Origin: Winogradskyella flava
GTDB lineage: Bacteria > Bacteroidota > Bacteroidia > Flavobacteriales > Flavobacteriaceae
DNA length: 64,000 nt
NCBI RefSeq assembly: GCF_014243395.1
Contig: NZ_JACLCP010000001.1
Coordinates: 1,116,001 to 1,180,000, forward strand
Reading direction: 5' to 3'
A program made the position numbers and the translations under genes. The notes beneath the pieces were generated by a model. It was not told where the DNA came from. It ran no database searches and was given only the letters and a program-made list of their open reading frames with translations. Positions 35,756-46,193 of the stretch are shown here, piece by piece (the stretch's first letter is position 1; each line of letters begins with the position of its first letter).

Positions 35756-36997
35756 ATGCTGTATTACTTATTTGAATATCTCGAACAACAATTCCAGTTT
35801 CCTGGTGCGTCTCTATTCGGTTTTTTAACCTTTAGAGCTGCAGTAGCTATTATTTTGTCATTGTTGATCTCTACAATTTATGGTAAGCGTATTATTCGAT
35901 TTTTACGGAAGAAGCAAGTTGGTGAGACGATTAGAGATTTAGGTTTAGAAGGGCAAGTTGAAAAAGCTGGCACACCTACTATGGGAGGAATCATCATCAT
36001 TTTGGCGACGCTTATTCCGGTATTGTTGTTGGCCAAGCTCGAAAACATTTACGTCATACTTCTCATCATTACAACATTATGGATGGGAACGATTGGATTT
36101 ATCGATGATTACATCAAAAAGTTCAAGAACGATAAAGAAGGTCTAAAAGGAAAATTCAAAGTGTTGGGTCAAGTTGGCTTGGGTCTTATTGTTGGATTGA
36201 CTTTATACTTCCATGATGACGTCACCATAAAGGAGGAGTTACCAATACAGGAGCAAAGAGCGTTGCTTGCCGAAAATCCTAATTTGCCTGAAGCGCAGCT
36301 ATTCGATGTGGCAAAAAAGTCCACCAAAACAACAATACCTTTTGTAAAAAATAATGAATTTGATTATTCGGATTTAATTACTTGGATAAACCCAGATCTC
36401 GAAGAATATGCCTGGATTATTTTCATTTTGGTTGCTATAACTATTGTTACGGCAGTTTCCAATGGTGCAAATCTTACTGATGGTATTGATGGTCTGGCTG
36501 CAGGCACTTCAGCAATTGTGGTACTTACCCTAGGAATTTTTGCTTGGGTTTCTGGTAATATCATATTCTCAAAGTATCTCGATATTATGTATATCCCTCA
36601 AGTTGAGGAAATCACAATATATATAGCAGCATTTGTAGGAGCGTTGATCGGGTTTCTATGGTACAATGCTTATCCTGCACAAGTATTTATGGGTGATACA
36701 GGAAGTTTAACCATTGGAGGAATTATTGCAGTCATCGCGATTGCGGTGAGAAAAGAATGGCTGATTCCTGTGTTATGTGGCATTTTTCTGGCTGAAAATT
36801 TATCAGTGATGATGCAGGTGAGCTACTTCAAATACACAAGGAAGAAGTATGGTGAAGGAAAGCGGATTTTTAAAATGTCGCCTTTGCATCATCATTATCA
36901 AAAATCAGGATATCACGAAAGTAAAATTGTAACGCGATTTTGGATTATTGGCATTTTACTAGCCATTATCTCCATTGTGACATTGAAAATTAGATAA
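35756..36997 (+). CDS. mraY: Phospho-N-acetylmuramoyl-pentapeptide transferase
   Basis: A 413-residue integral membrane enzyme forming lipid I from UDP-MurNAc-pentapeptide and undecaprenyl phosphate. Family motifs: GTPTMGG, the Asp-rich [10 protein letters not shown] (near 117-126), [24 protein letters not shown] and the His-rich PLHHHYQ. It is about 50 residues longer than E. coli MraY (360). The extra material is a hydrophilic insert at about 150-205 between two membrane helices. The gene abuts murE and overlaps murD by one base. Confidence 0.95.
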   Translation: MLYYLFEYLEQQFQFPGASLFGFLTFRAAVAIILSLLISTIYGKRIIRFLRKKQVGETIRDLGLEGQVEKAGTPTMGGIIIILATLIPVLLLAKLENIYVILLIITTLWMGTIGFIDDYIKKFKNDKEGLKGKFKVLGQVGLGLIVGLTLYFHDDVTIKEELPIQEQRALLAENPNLPEAQLFDVAKKSTKTTIPFVKNNEFDYSDLITWINPDLEEYAWIIFILVAITIVTAVSNGANLTDGIDGLAAGTSAIVVLTLGIFAWVSGNIIFSKYLDIMYIPQVEEITIYIAAFVGALIGFLWYNAYPAQVFMGDTGSLTIGGIIAVIAIAVRKEWLIPVLCGIFLAENLSVMMQVSYFKYTRKKYGEGKRIFKMSPLHHHYQKSGYHESKIVTRFWIIGILLAIISIVTLKIR

Positions 36998-38328
36998 TGA
37001 AACGTTTGGTAATTCTTGGAGGAGGAGAAAGTGGAGTGGGAACTGCGCTTTTAGGAAAAGCAAGAGGGTACGATGTATTTGTTTCCGATAAAAGTGAAAT
37101 AAAAAAAAAATATAAAGACGTTCTTTTAAATAATGAGATTGAATTTGAAGATAGACAGCATACAGAATCAAAAATTCTAAGTGCAGATATCGTCATGAAA
37201 AGTCCAGGTATTCCTGATAAAGTGGCTTTGGTGAAACAAATTCGTGAGGCTGGTATTAAAGTAGTTTCAGAAATTGAATTTGCTTCAATATACACGGATG
37301 CAACCTTGGTCGCTATTACTGGTAGCAATGGTAAAACAACTACGGCAACATTAACGCATCATTTGCTCACACAAGAATTAGATGTTGGATTAGCAGGAAA
37401 TATAGGTGACAGCTTTGCGAAACAAGTGCTTGAGGAAAATCATAACAATTATGTCTTGGAAGTCAGTAGTTTTCAGTTAGATGATATTTATGAATTTCAG
37501 CCAAAAGTCGCGATTCTAACGAATATCACACCAGATCATTTAGATCGCTACGATTACAAGTTTGAAAATTATATCGCCTCAAAATTTAGAATTGTAGAGA
37601 ATCAAACGGAAGACGATTATTTCATCTATGATGCAGATGACGAGGTGATTTCGGAATGGCTCGAAAACATTCAAATTCAATCTAAAAAATTGCCTTTTTC
37701 ATTAAATAAAATAATTGAGGAAGGCGCCTATTACAAAGACAATACGATAATAATAACAATAGATAACAATCAAATCATTATGCCAACAGACAACATAACA
37801 TTAGAAGGTAAACATAACATTAAGAATGCAATGGCAGCCTCTACTGTGGCGCATTTACTCAAGATTAGAAAACAAACCATACGTGAGAGTTTAGAGAACT
37901 TTCAAGGTGTTGAACATCGATTAGAGCACGTGTTAAAAATCAATAAAGTGCAATATATCAATGATTCTAAAGCCACGAATGTTAATGCAACATACTTTGC
38001 CTTGGAAAGCATGGATGCACCTACGGTTTGGATTGTTGGTGGTGTAGATAAAGGCAATGATTATAAAGAATTATTTCCGTTTGTAAATGAAAAGGTAAAG
38101 GCGATCATTTGTCTAGGTGTTGATAATGAAAAGCTATTCAAAGCCTTTGGGAACATGGTAGATGTTATCATTGAAACACAATATATGAGTGAAGCGGTTA
38201 AGATAGCTTATAAGGTTGCTGATGCTGGGGATAATGTGCTATTATCACCTGCGTGTGCTAGTTTTGATTTGTTTGAGAATTATGAAGATAGAGGACGTCA
38301 ATTCAAAAATGCAGTACGTAATTTATAG
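36997..38328 (+). CDS. murD: UDP-N-acetylmuramoyl-L-alanine:D-glutamate ligase
   Basis: A 443-residue Mur ligase adding D-glutamate to UDP-MurNAc-L-Ala. The N-terminal Rossmann-like GGGESGVGTALLGK, the ATP loop ITGSNGKTTTATLTHH near 107-122, EVSSFQLDD, TNITPDHLDRY and NDSKATNVNAT are all present. The length is typical. Its start overlaps the mraY stop (TAATGA region). A 52-base gap, the largest inside the mraZ-murC part of the operon, precedes ftsW. Confidence 0.95.
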   Translation: MKRLVILGGGESGVGTALLGKARGYDVFVSDKSEIKKKYKDVLLNNEIEFEDRQHTESKILSADIVMKSPGIPDKVALVKQIREAGIKVVSEIEFASIYTDATLVAITGSNGKTTTATLTHHLLTQELDVGLAGNIGDSFAKQVLEENHNNYVLEVSSFQLDDIYEFQPKVAILTNITPDHLDRYDYKFENYIASKFRIVENQTEDDYFIYDADDEVISEWLENIQIQSKKLPFSLNKIIEEGAYYKDNTIIITIDNNQIIMPTDNITLEGKHNIKNAMAASTVAHLLKIRKQTIRESLENFQGVEHRLEHVLKINKVQYINDSKATNVNATYFALESMDAPTVWIVGGVDKGNDYKELFPFVNEKVKAIICLGVDNEKLFKAFGNMVDVIIETQYMSEAVKIAYKVADAGDNVLLSPACASFDLFENYEDRGRQFKNAVRNL

Positions 38329-38380
38329 TAATAACTGTAAAGATGAATTAGGGGATCATCTATAAAACAAAAGGTTAAGC

Positions 38381-39580
38381 GTGCGAAATATATTTTCACA
38401 GATAAAAGGAGATAGAGCCATCTGGGCCATAGCTACATTGTTGGCAATTTTTTCGTTTTTACCAGTGTATAGTGCGGCGAGTAATTTGACAGATTATGGT
38501 GAGAGCGGTAGTACGATTTCCTTTTTTGTGAAGCATTTTATGCATTTGTCTCTTGGATTTGCAATTATGTTCGCTGTACACAAAATTCCATATAAATATT
38601 TTAAAGGGCTATCAATTATATTGATTCCGGTCGTTTTAGTATTGTTATTAATTACGATTTTACAAGGATCTACAAATTCAGCAGGTACCAATACTAGCAG
38701 GTGGATCAATATTCCTGTGGTAAATATGTCATTTCAAACATCAACATTAGCTGCAGTCGTTTTAATGGTGTATGTAGCACGTTATTTATCAAAAATAAGA
38801 GATAAATCAATTTCCTTTAAAGATACGATCTTGCCACTTTGGATTCCAGTTTTTTTTATTTTAATATTAATTCTGCCTGCAAATTTTTCGACAACAGCCA
38901 TCATTTTTACTATGGTAATGATGCTAACATTTATTGGGGGCTATCCGGTTAAATATCTATTAGTAATAATAGGAACAGGTATAATGTCCTTAATCTTATT
39001 CGTTTTAGTAGCTAAGGCTTTTCCTGAGGCTATGCCAAATAGAGTAGATACTTGGATGAGTAGGGTTGAAAATTTTTCAAATGCCGAGGATACCGAAGAA
39101 GATTATCAGATAGAACGGTCTAAAACTGCTATTGCATCAGGAGGTGTTTTTGGTCTTGGTCCTGGTAAAAGCCCGACTAAGTATATTTTACCACAATCAT
39201 CATCAGATTTTATATTCGCAATTATTATTGAAGAGTATGGTTTAATTGGAGGCCTGCTTTTATTGATTTTGTATTCGTGGCTTTTATTTAGAATAGTTAT
39301 AGTATCCCAAAAATCAGATACCGTTTTCGGTAAACTATTAGTGCTTGGAGTTGGTTTGCCTATTGTTTTTCAGGCCTTAATTAATATGGCGGTTGCCGTA
39401 GAGTTATTTCCAGTTACAGGTCAAACTTTGCCTCTAATCAGTAGTGGAGGAACATCTATTTGGATGACATGTTTGGCTATAGGAATCATTCTAAGCGTAA
39501 GTGCAAAACGACAAGAGATTAAAGCAAAAGAAATATTTGAAGGCGATAATCCTTTGGACATATTGAGTGAGACTATTTAA
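38381..39580 (+). CDS. ftsW: Septal peptidoglycan polymerase FtsW
   Basis: A 399-residue SEDS-family membrane glycosyltransferase that polymerises lipid II at the septum with FtsI. About ten helices are predicted. Conserved SEDS features include [18 protein letters not shown] (with the Arg/Trp patch), [33 protein letters not shown] and [10 protein letters not shown] near the C-terminus. Translation begins at GTG 38381, the first start codon compatible with the first helix. The stop overlaps the murG ATG by one base. Confidence 0.94.
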   Translation: MRNIFSQIKGDRAIWAIATLLAIFSFLPVYSAASNLTDYGESGSTISFFVKHFMHLSLGFAIMFAVHKIPYKYFKGLSIILIPVVLVLLLITILQGSTNSAGTNTSRWINIPVVNMSFQTSTLAAVVLMVYVARYLSKIRDKSISFKDTILPLWIPVFFILILILPANFSTTAIIFTMVMMLTFIGGYPVKYLLVIIGTGIMSLILFVLVAKAFPEAMPNRVDTWMSRVENFSNAEDTEEDYQIERSKTAIASGGVFGLGPGKSPTKYILPQSSSDFIFAIIIEEYGLIGGLLLLILYSWLLFRIVIVSQKSDTVFGKLLVLGVGLPIVFQALINMAVAVELFPVTGQTLPLISSGGTSIWMTCLAIGIILSVSAKRQEIKAKEIFEGDNPLDILSETI

Positions 39581-40674
39581 TGGACAATTATAAATTCATA
39601 TTATCTGGTGGAGGGACGGGAGGTCATATTTATCCTGCTGTGGCAATTGCAAACGAATTAAAGTCGCGCTATCCTAATGCTGAATTCTTATTTGTTGGTG
39701 CATCAGATCGTATGGAAATGGATAAGGTGCCACAAGCTGGATATGAGATAGAGGGATTGTGGATATCAGGAATCCAAAGAAAACTGACACTTAAGAACTT
39801 GGCGTTTCCTTTTAAGTTAATGACGAGCTTGATGCGTTCAAGAAATATTATAAAGACATTTAAGCCTGATGTAGTTATCGGGACTGGTGGATTCGCAAGT
39901 GGGCCATTGCTGCAAGTGGCAACCTCTAAGAACATACCAAGTCTTATTCAGGAACAAAACTCTTATCCAGGAATTACCAATAAACTCTTAGGGAAAAAGG
40001 TTAACACCATTTGCGTAGCATATGAAGGCTTAGAGAAGTTCTTCCCCAAAGATAAGATAAAGTTAACCGGTAATCCGATTAGAAAGGATTTACTAGAGGT
40101 TAAAGGAAAACATATTCAAGGTAAAGATGCTTTTACATTAATACATAGTAAACATATACTATTAGTTTTAGGTGGTAGTTTGGGCGCCAGACGAATTAAT
40201 CAGTTAATAGAAGCAAACTTGGAGTTTTTTGAAGCTCAAAATGTTCAGTTAATATGGCAATGTGGCAAGTTGTACTATGATCAATACAAGCAATATAATG
40301 AGTTAAAACATGTTCAGGTACATGCGTTTCTCAATAATATGGATATGGCTTATGCTGCTGCGGATATCATTATCTCTAGAGCCGGGGCAATTTCTGTTTC
40401 AGAGTTGTGCATAGTTGGTAAGCCAACCATTTTTATCCCATCACCAAATGTCGCGGAAGATCATCAAACCAAAAATGCAAAAGCTGTAGCAGATAAAGAT
40501 GGTGCTGTTCTTATTAAAGAAAAAGATCTTGATGCCGAATTCCAAAATCAATTTTCGGAATTGATTCGGAATGAAGACAAACGAAACGAATTAAGTAAAA
40601 ATATTGAAGCTTTAGCCTTGGTTAATGCAACAAATGATATTGTAGACGAAGTTGAAAAACTATTAAAAAAGTAA
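39580..40674 (+). CDS. murG: UDP-GlcNAc:lipid I N-acetylglucosaminyltransferase
   Basis: A 364-residue GT28 glycosyltransferase producing lipid II at the inner face of the cytoplasmic membrane. Signatures: the N-terminal loop [16 protein letters not shown] (8-23), [37 protein letters not shown], and the UDP-GlcNAc site [12 protein letters not shown] ... [14 protein letters not shown]. It is joined to ftsW by a one-base overlap and directly followed by murC. Confidence 0.96.
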   Translation: MDNYKFILSGGGTGGHIYPAVAIANELKSRYPNAEFLFVGASDRMEMDKVPQAGYEIEGLWISGIQRKLTLKNLAFPFKLMTSLMRSRNIIKTFKPDVVIGTGGFASGPLLQVATSKNIPSLIQEQNSYPGITNKLLGKKVNTICVAYEGLEKFFPKDKIKLTGNPIRKDLLEVKGKHIQGKDAFTLIHSKHILLVLGGSLGARRINQLIEANLEFFEAQNVQLIWQCGKLYYDQYKQYNELKHVQVHAFLNNMDMAYAAADIIISRAGAISVSELCIVGKPTIFIPSPNVAEDHQTKNAKAVADKDGAVLIKEKDLDAEFQNQFSELIRNEDKRNELSKNIEALALVNATNDIVDEVEKLLKK

Positions 40675-42027
40675 ATGAACCTAAAAACTATAAATAACGT
40701 TTATTTTATCGGTATTGGTGGTATCGGTATGAGTGCCTTGGCGCGTTATTTTATAGCTAATGGAAAACAGGTGGCAGGTTACGATAAAACGGTATCTGAT
40801 ATCACTAAGGCATTAGAGGATTTAGGAATAGATATTCATTTCAATGACGGTATTACTGAAATCGCATCAAAGTTTTTGAATAAGGAAGATACGTTGGTGG
40901 TTTATACACCTGCAATTCCAAATAGTCATTCCGAATTAACCTATTTCAGAAACAATGATTTCAAGGTTCTAAAGCGTTCTGCTGTTCTTGGCGAAATCAC
41001 AAAACAGACTAAATGTCTTGCAGTAGCTGGAACGCACGGTAAAACTACAACTACTAGTATCCTGGGCCATTTACTCAATTTTTGTAATGAGCCTGTTACG
41101 GCATTTTTAGGAGGAATTAGTGAGAATTATAATTCAAATCTAATATTGAATGGTACAGAGGTTACTGTCGTTGAAGCCGATGAATTCGATCGTTCATTTT
41201 TAACCCTATCGCCGGATTTGGCATGTATAACCTCTATGGATGCAGATCATTTAGACATTTACGGCGATGCTTCGGAGCTCATAAAAAGTTTCAAGGATTT
41301 TTCAGAATGTATTAAGACGAACGGAAAGCTTTTTGTTAAAAATGGATTACCGCTAGAAGGGATAACCTATGGCGTTGAAGACGATTCTGATTATAGCGCT
41401 CAAAACGTAAGAATACTAAATGGAAGTTACTTGTTCGATGTGCAGACACCGAATGGATTATATAAAGATTTTGAATTTAACCTACCGGGTAGACATAATC
41501 TGTCGAATGCAATAATTGCCTTAGCGATGGCTGTCGATTACGGTTGCTCTCACAACCAGCTCGCTAAGGGATTAGCATCTTATAAAGGTGTAAAGCGCAG
41601 ATTTACCTATCAGATTAGAACAGACGATTTCGTGTTTATTGATGACTATGCACATCATCCTGAAGAAATTAGTGCCGTTTATCAAGCGGTTAGAGAAATG
41701 TATACCAATAAAAAAGTATTGGTAATCTTTCAGCCACATTTATATAGCAGAACGAAAGATTTTGTTGATGGATTTGCAGAAAGCCTTTCAAATTTTGACG
41801 AAGTATTGCTTTTGGATATTTATCCAGCAAGAGAATTGCCAATAGAGGGAGTTACTTCTAAATGGTTATTGGAAAAGATAGAAAATCCCTGTAAAAAGTT
41901 GATTTCAAAATCAGAACTAATAGATGAAATAAAATTGTCCAGTGCACAAATAATACTGACTTTGGGAGCTGGGGATATTGGAGAGGAAGTAAAACATATT
42001 AAAGAAGCCTTTAGTCTTGCGAATTAA
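40675..42027 (+). CDS. murC: UDP-N-acetylmuramate:L-alanine ligase
   Basis: A 450-residue Mur ligase adding L-alanine to UDP-MurNAc. The N-terminal GIGGIGMSALARYF, the ATP loop AGTHGKTTTTSILGH, VVEADEFDRSFL, DADHLDIYG and DDYAHHPEEI motifs identify it. The gene starts immediately after the murG stop. Its last 11 bases overlap the TTG start of ftsQ, implying coupled translation. Confidence 0.96.
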   Translation: MNLKTINNVYFIGIGGIGMSALARYFIANGKQVAGYDKTVSDITKALEDLGIDIHFNDGITEIASKFLNKEDTLVVYTPAIPNSHSELTYFRNNDFKVLKRSAVLGEITKQTKCLAVAGTHGKTTTTSILGHLLNFCNEPVTAFLGGISENYNSNLILNGTEVTVVEADEFDRSFLTLSPDLACITSMDADHLDIYGDASELIKSFKDFSECIKTNGKLFVKNGLPLEGITYGVEDDSDYSAQNVRILNGSYLFDVQTPNGLYKDFEFNLPGRHNLSNAIIALAMAVDYGCSHNQLAKGLASYKGVKRRFTYQIRTDDFVFIDDYAHHPEEISAVYQAVREMYTNKKVLVIFQPHLYSRTKDFVDGFAESLSNFDEVLLLDIYPARELPIEGVTSKWLLEKIENPCKKLISKSELIDEIKLSSAQIILTLGAGDIGEEVKHIKEAFSLAN

Positions 42028-42736
42028 CTATAACTATATAAAAATCATTGGATTACTGCTTTTGGTGGTTGGTTTGTTTGCGTTTGCTAGGAACAGAAAT
42101 GATAACAGAAAGGTGACTGAACCACAGATACAATTCTTGGGAGAGAATAAATTGTTCATTACGGACGCCACTGTTAGTAAATTGTTAATACAAAATCAAG
42201 AGGCTGTTACGGGACAACCTAAAGAAATTATAGATTTGAACGAGTTAGAAACTGCCCTAAAGTCTAATTCAATGATAAAGAAAGCAGAAGTGTTTATGTC
42301 AGTAAACGGTGAGCTTTCAGCAGAAATTGAACAAAAACGACCTATTGCAAGAGTTAATACAAATGCATCATATTATATTGATGATAATGGATCATACATG
42401 CCTTTGTCATCTAATTATGCCGCAAGAGTACCGCTAGTTACTGGTAGTATTAAGAAAAATAATCTTGAAACAGTTTTTCAGTTTGCTAAAACTGTTGATG
42501 AAGATGAATTCTTAAAAAAGCATGTCATTGAGATTCGTCAGAATGACGATAGAACCATTGATTTTAAAATAAGAAAAAGTGATTTTATAGTTCATTTGGG
42601 AACTTTAGAAAAGCTAGAAAAGAAGATTAATAATTTTAAAGCTTTTTATCAAAAAGCTCTAAAAGATAAGATATTAGATAATTACAAGCTTGTGAATCTG
42701 AAGTTTGATAAACAAGTAATTTGCACCAAAACATAA
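42017..42736 (+). CDS. ftsQ: FtsQ/DivIB-type division protein
   Basis: A 239-residue bitopic protein: a short cytoplasmic N-terminus, one helix (IIGLLLLVVGLFAFA, about 9-23) and a periplasmic region with a weak POTRA-like segment followed by the FtsQ beta domain (RPIARVNTNASYYIDDNGSYMPLS and FKIRKSDFIVHLGTLEKLEKKINNF). Sequence identity to FtsQ is low but the position between murC and ftsA is diagnostic. It uses a TTG start at 42017 inside murC. No ATG in frame precedes the membrane helix. Confidence 0.88.
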   Translation: MRINYNYIKIIGLLLLVVGLFAFARNRNDNRKVTEPQIQFLGENKLFITDATVSKLLIQNQEAVTGQPKEIIDLNELETALKSNSMIKKAEVFMSVNGELSAEIEQKRPIARVNTNASYYIDDNGSYMPLSSNYAARVPLVTGSIKKNNLETVFQFAKTVDEDEFLKKHVIEIRQNDDRTIDFKIRKSDFIVHLGTLEKLEKKINNFKAFYQKALKDKILDNYKLVNLKFDKQVICTKT

Positions 42737-42739
42737 ACT

Positions 42740-44071
42740 ATGGACAATCATAACATTTCGGTAGGTTTAGATATAGGAACCACAAAAATTGTGGCCATGA
42801 TTGGTCGTAAGAACGAGTACGGTAAAGTTGAAATTCTCGGCGTAGGTAAATCCAAAAGTATGGGCGTACATCGAGGTGTGGTTAACAATATTACACAAAC
42901 CATTCAATCTATTCAACAAGCCGTACAAGAAGCAGAAGCCGCGGCCTCGGAAAAAATTGAAGATGTAACAGTTGGTATTGCAGGACAACACATACGTAGT
43001 TTGCAACATAGTGATTATATCACAAGAGCAAACTCTGATATGGTTATTGATGAATCTGATATTGATCGTTTAATTAACCAAGTTCATAAGTTAGTAATGC
43101 TTCCAGGTGAAGAAATTATTCATGTGTTACCACAAGAGTTCAAGATTGATGGTCAAGCAGAAATAAAGGAGCCTATTGGTATGTATGGTGGACGATTGGA
43201 GGCTAATTTCCATGTTGTTGTAGGACAAGTCTCTTCAATTAGAAATATTGGACGTTGTGTTAAAAGTTCAGGTTTAGAACTCGAAGGTATCACGTTAGAA
43301 CCTTTAGCATCTGCAAATGCCGTTTTAAGTCAAGAAGAAAAAGAAGCAGGAGTTGCATTAATAGATATAGGTGGTGGAACAACCGATTTAGCCGTTTTTA
43401 AGGATGGAATCATACGTCATACCGCTGTAATTCCATTTGGTGGAAATGTAATTACGGAGGACATAAAGGAGGGTTGCTCAATTATCGAAAAGCAGGCTGA
43501 ATTATTGAAGATAAAATTTGGTTCAGCATGGCCAGGAGAGAACAAGGATAATGAAATAGTATCTATTCCTGGATTAAGGGGAAGAGAACCGAAAGAAATC
43601 ACGTTAAAAAACTTATCAAAAATCATTCATGCAAGAGTCGTGGAAATTATTGAGCAAGTTTACGTTGAAATAAAGAATTACGGTCACGAAGAACAGAAGA
43701 AAAAATTGATAGCAGGTATAGTATTAACTGGTGGAGGTAGCCAATTAAAACACTTAAAACAATTAGTAGAATACATCACAGGTATGGATACCAGAATAGG
43801 TTATCCTAACGAGCATTTGGCAGGAGATAGTGATGACGATATAGCTAGCCCTTTGTTTGCCACTGCCGTTGGTTTGGTGATGGATGGCTTAAAGCGTCAA
43901 GATAGAAAGAAAGCAGAAGCTTTCGAGGAGGAAATCTTTAATGCCGCAGAGTTAGAACAAAGTGCTGAATTAGAGCAAGAAGTTGTTGTCGAACAAACGG
44001 TAAAAGAGCGTCGTTCGTTTTTAGACAAATTAACTGAACGCGTTAAAGAGTTTTTGGACAACGCAGAATGA
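42740..44071 (+). CDS. ftsA: Cell division protein FtsA
   Basis: A 443-residue actin-like ATPase that tethers FtsZ to the membrane. The phosphate-1 motif VGLDIGTTKIVAMIG (8-22), the SHS2/1C subdomain, phosphate-2 LIDIGGGTTDLAVF (near 210-223) and the adenosine motif GIVLTGGGSQLK are present. The C-terminus ends with an amphipathic basic helix (FLDKLTERVKEFLDNAE), the expected membrane-targeting sequence. A Glu-rich stretch (EQSAELEQEVVVEQ) precedes it. It starts three bases after ftsQ. Confidence 0.96.
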   Translation: MDNHNISVGLDIGTTKIVAMIGRKNEYGKVEILGVGKSKSMGVHRGVVNNITQTIQSIQQAVQEAEAAASEKIEDVTVGIAGQHIRSLQHSDYITRANSDMVIDESDIDRLINQVHKLVMLPGEEIIHVLPQEFKIDGQAEIKEPIGMYGGRLEANFHVVVGQVSSIRNIGRCVKSSGLELEGITLEPLASANAVLSQEEKEAGVALIDIGGGTTDLAVFKDGIIRHTAVIPFGGNVITEDIKEGCSIIEKQAELLKIKFGSAWPGENKDNEIVSIPGLRGREPKEITLKNLSKIIHARVVEIIEQVYVEIKNYGHEEQKKKLIAGIVLTGGGSQLKHLKQLVEYITGMDTRIGYPNEHLAGDSDDDIASPLFATAVGLVMDGLKRQDRKKAEAFEEEIFNAAELEQSAELEQEVVVEQTVKERRSFLDKLTERVKEFLDNAE

Positions 44072-44121
44072 TATTGAAATTAATTAATCAAGACATATAA
44101 AATCCCATAATCTCAAAAAGT

Positions 44122-46047
44122 ATGAGTAATAGTAACGAATTTGGAGATATCTCATTTGATTTACCAAAGCACCAATCTAATGTTATCAAAGTTATTGGCG
44201 TTGGTGGAGGCGGTAGCAATGCCATTAATCACATGTTTCAACAAGGTATAAAAGGTGTTGATTTTGTGATTTGTAATACTGATGCTCAGGCACTTCATAA
44301 TAGTGGTGTTCCAAACAAAATTCAACTAGGTGTCAACTTAACGGAAGGTTTAGGTGCAGGAGCTAATCCAGATGTTGGAGAGCAAGCTGCTGTCGAGAGT
44401 TTAGAAGACATCCGCAGAATGTTAGATACCAATACCAAAATGGTATTTATTACTGCTGGAATGGGAGGAGGTACAGGTACAGGTGCTGCACCAATCATAG
44501 CGAAAATGGCTAAGGAGTTAGATATTCTTACTGTGGGTATTGTCACTATGCCATTCCAGTTTGAAGGTAAAATGCGTAACGAACAAGCACAGCGAGGCAT
44601 AGAGAACTTGCGAGCACATGTAGATTCTTTAGTTGTAATTAACAACAACAAGCTTCGTGAAGTTTATGGAAACCTTGGTTTTAAAGCTGGCTTCTCAAAA
44701 GCAGATGAAGTGTTATCTACCGCTTCTAGGGGAATTGCAGAAGTAATTACACATCACTACACTCAGAACATTGATTTACGTGATGCTAAGACGGTATTGA
44801 GTAATAGTGGAACTGCCATTATGGGATCGGCAACTGCTTCTGGTCAAACCAGAGCTCAAGAAGCTATTATGAAAGCCTTGGATTCTCCTTTGCTTAACGA
44901 TAATAAGATTACTGGTGCCAAAAACGTATTGTTACTTATCGTTTCTGGTTCTCAAGAAATCACTATTGACGAAATAGGTGAAATCAATGATCATATTCAA
45001 AATGAAGCAGGTCACGGCGCAAATATTATTATGGGTGTTGGTGAGGACGAATCTTTAGAAGAATCAATTGCAGTTACGATTATTGCGACAGGTTTTGATT
45101 TGGATCAACAGAACGAAATTTCTAATACAGAAACCAAGAAAGTAATCCATGCTTTGGAGGATGCTTCAGACAATGTAGATACTCAAGAAAAGGATCCAGC
45201 GATTATTACACCAGATATTGTTTTAGAGGAAGAAAATGAAACACCAGTTGTAAAACATGTGTTGATTGATGACAATGAAATTGAATCAGATGTCAATAAT
45301 GATATGGATATTATTTCGACTACGGATTTGCTTCGAAATATGAATGTGTTATATGATGAGGTTTTGGATACTAAGGCTGAGGTTGAAATAGAACCTGAAG
45401 AATTTATCATAACACCAATTGAAAACAAAGCCGAAACACTAGACATAGAGCAAGAGGAAGAGCAAATTACATTGACGTTTGATTTACCAATTTCTAATAA
45501 AGCACAAGATATCGTTGAAATAACAGAATCTAGTGAAGAAAAAATGTTCTTCAGTTTAGATGATGAGGTTAAGGATATAAATGTCAATGAGCATGTTGAA
45601 ATTATTTCGGTGACAGAAGTTAATGAAGAAGGTGAGAAGCGCTATGCCTTAGATGATTTCGAAACGTTTGAATCTTCAATAAATACTAATACAAAAGAAG
45701 CTGAAGTCAAAGAGGAAATTGTTTTTGAAAAGAAAACACTTCCTGAACAAGAGACAGAGGAATTTATTGAGGATACAATTGACCCAATGAACAGTCCAAT
45801 TTCTGAACTTATTAAAGCACGTGCTGATGAGCGAAGAAAACACATGAAAGATTTTAACTATAAGTTCAATACGGCTAAAATAGACGAAATAGAAAAGGAA
45901 CCTGCTTACAAGAGACAAGGCGTTAATTTGGAGGATGCACAGCATTCCTCTGAAACCAATGCTTCCAGACTATCTGTTGGTACCGATGATAACGACGATA
46001 TTCAACTAAGAAGTAATAATTCATTTTTACACGATAATGTGGATTAG
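44122..46047 (+). CDS. ftsZ: Cell division GTPase FtsZ with long C-terminal linker
   Basis: A 641-residue tubulin homologue forming the Z ring. The GTPase domain (about 15-335) contains VIGVGGGGSNAINHM, the tubulin signature GGGTGTG at 115-121, and the T7 region with NNNKLREVYGNLGF and FSKADEVL. The rest, about 300 residues, is a low-complexity Glu/Asp/Thr-rich linker ending in a conserved-looking tail (DDIQLRSNNSFLHDNVD). Typical FtsZ is about 380-400 residues, so the linker is several times longer than in E. coli; a long linker is common in Bacteroidota. It is the last gene of the dcw operon. Confidence 0.96.
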   Translation: MSNSNEFGDISFDLPKHQSNVIKVIGVGGGGSNAINHMFQQGIKGVDFVICNTDAQALHNSGVPNKIQLGVNLTEGLGAGANPDVGEQAAVESLEDIRRMLDTNTKMVFITAGMGGGTGTGAAPIIAKMAKELDILTVGIVTMPFQFEGKMRNEQAQRGIENLRAHVDSLVVINNNKLREVYGNLGFKAGFSKADEVLSTASRGIAEVITHHYTQNIDLRDAKTVLSNSGTAIMGSATASGQTRAQEAIMKALDSPLLNDNKITGAKNVLLLIVSGSQEITIDEIGEINDHIQNEAGHGANIIMGVGEDESLEESIAVTIIATGFDLDQQNEISNTETKKVIHALEDASDNVDTQEKDPAIITPDIVLEEENETPVVKHVLIDDNEIESDVNNDMDIISTTDLLRNMNVLYDEVLDTKAEVEIEPEEFIITPIENKAETLDIEQEEEQITLTFDLPISNKAQDIVEITESSEEKMFFSLDDEVKDINVNEHVEIISVTEVNEEGEKRYALDDFETFESSINTNTKEAEVKEEIVFEKKTLPEQETEEFIEDTIDPMNSPISELIKARADERRKHMKDFNYKFNTAKIDEIEKEPAYKRQGVNLEDAQHSSETNASRLSVGTDDNDDIQLRSNNSFLHDNVD

Positions 46048-46081
46048 AATAAATTTAAGTTAATTGGTTAAACCATTGTTA

Positions 46082-46121
46082 AGCCCAAAAAGTGCCCTCA
46101 ACTTTTTGGGCTTTTTGTTTT
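46082..46121 (+). terminator. Terminator of the dcw operon
   Basis: Perfect 12-bp stem AGCCCAAAAAGT / ACTTTTTGGGCT (46082-46093, 46101-46112), with a seven-base loop and a TTTTTGTTTT tail, 34 bases after the ftsZ stop. Confidence 0.92.
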
Positions 46122-46142
46122 ATGATGTTAGTTATTTCTGTT

Positions 46143-46170
46143 TTGACCTCTGACTTTTTTAGTATCTTCG
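46143..46170 (+). promoter_or_regulatory. Promoter of the YqeY-like gene
   Basis: TTG at 46143-46145, a 17-base spacer, then TATCTTCG at 46163-46170. This is the cleanest -33/-7 pair in the window. Transcription should begin near 46176, giving an 18-base leader to the ATG at 46194 but almost none to the in-frame ATG at 46182. Confidence 0.65.
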
Positions 46171-46193
46171 CATCTTAATTAATGAAGTTAAAT

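Noticed and set aside
45183-45587. Ser-rich 134-codon frame on the minus strand within ftsZ
   Set aside because: It mirrors the Glu/Asp/Thr-rich FtsZ linker; Ser richness is what the antisense of such codons produces.
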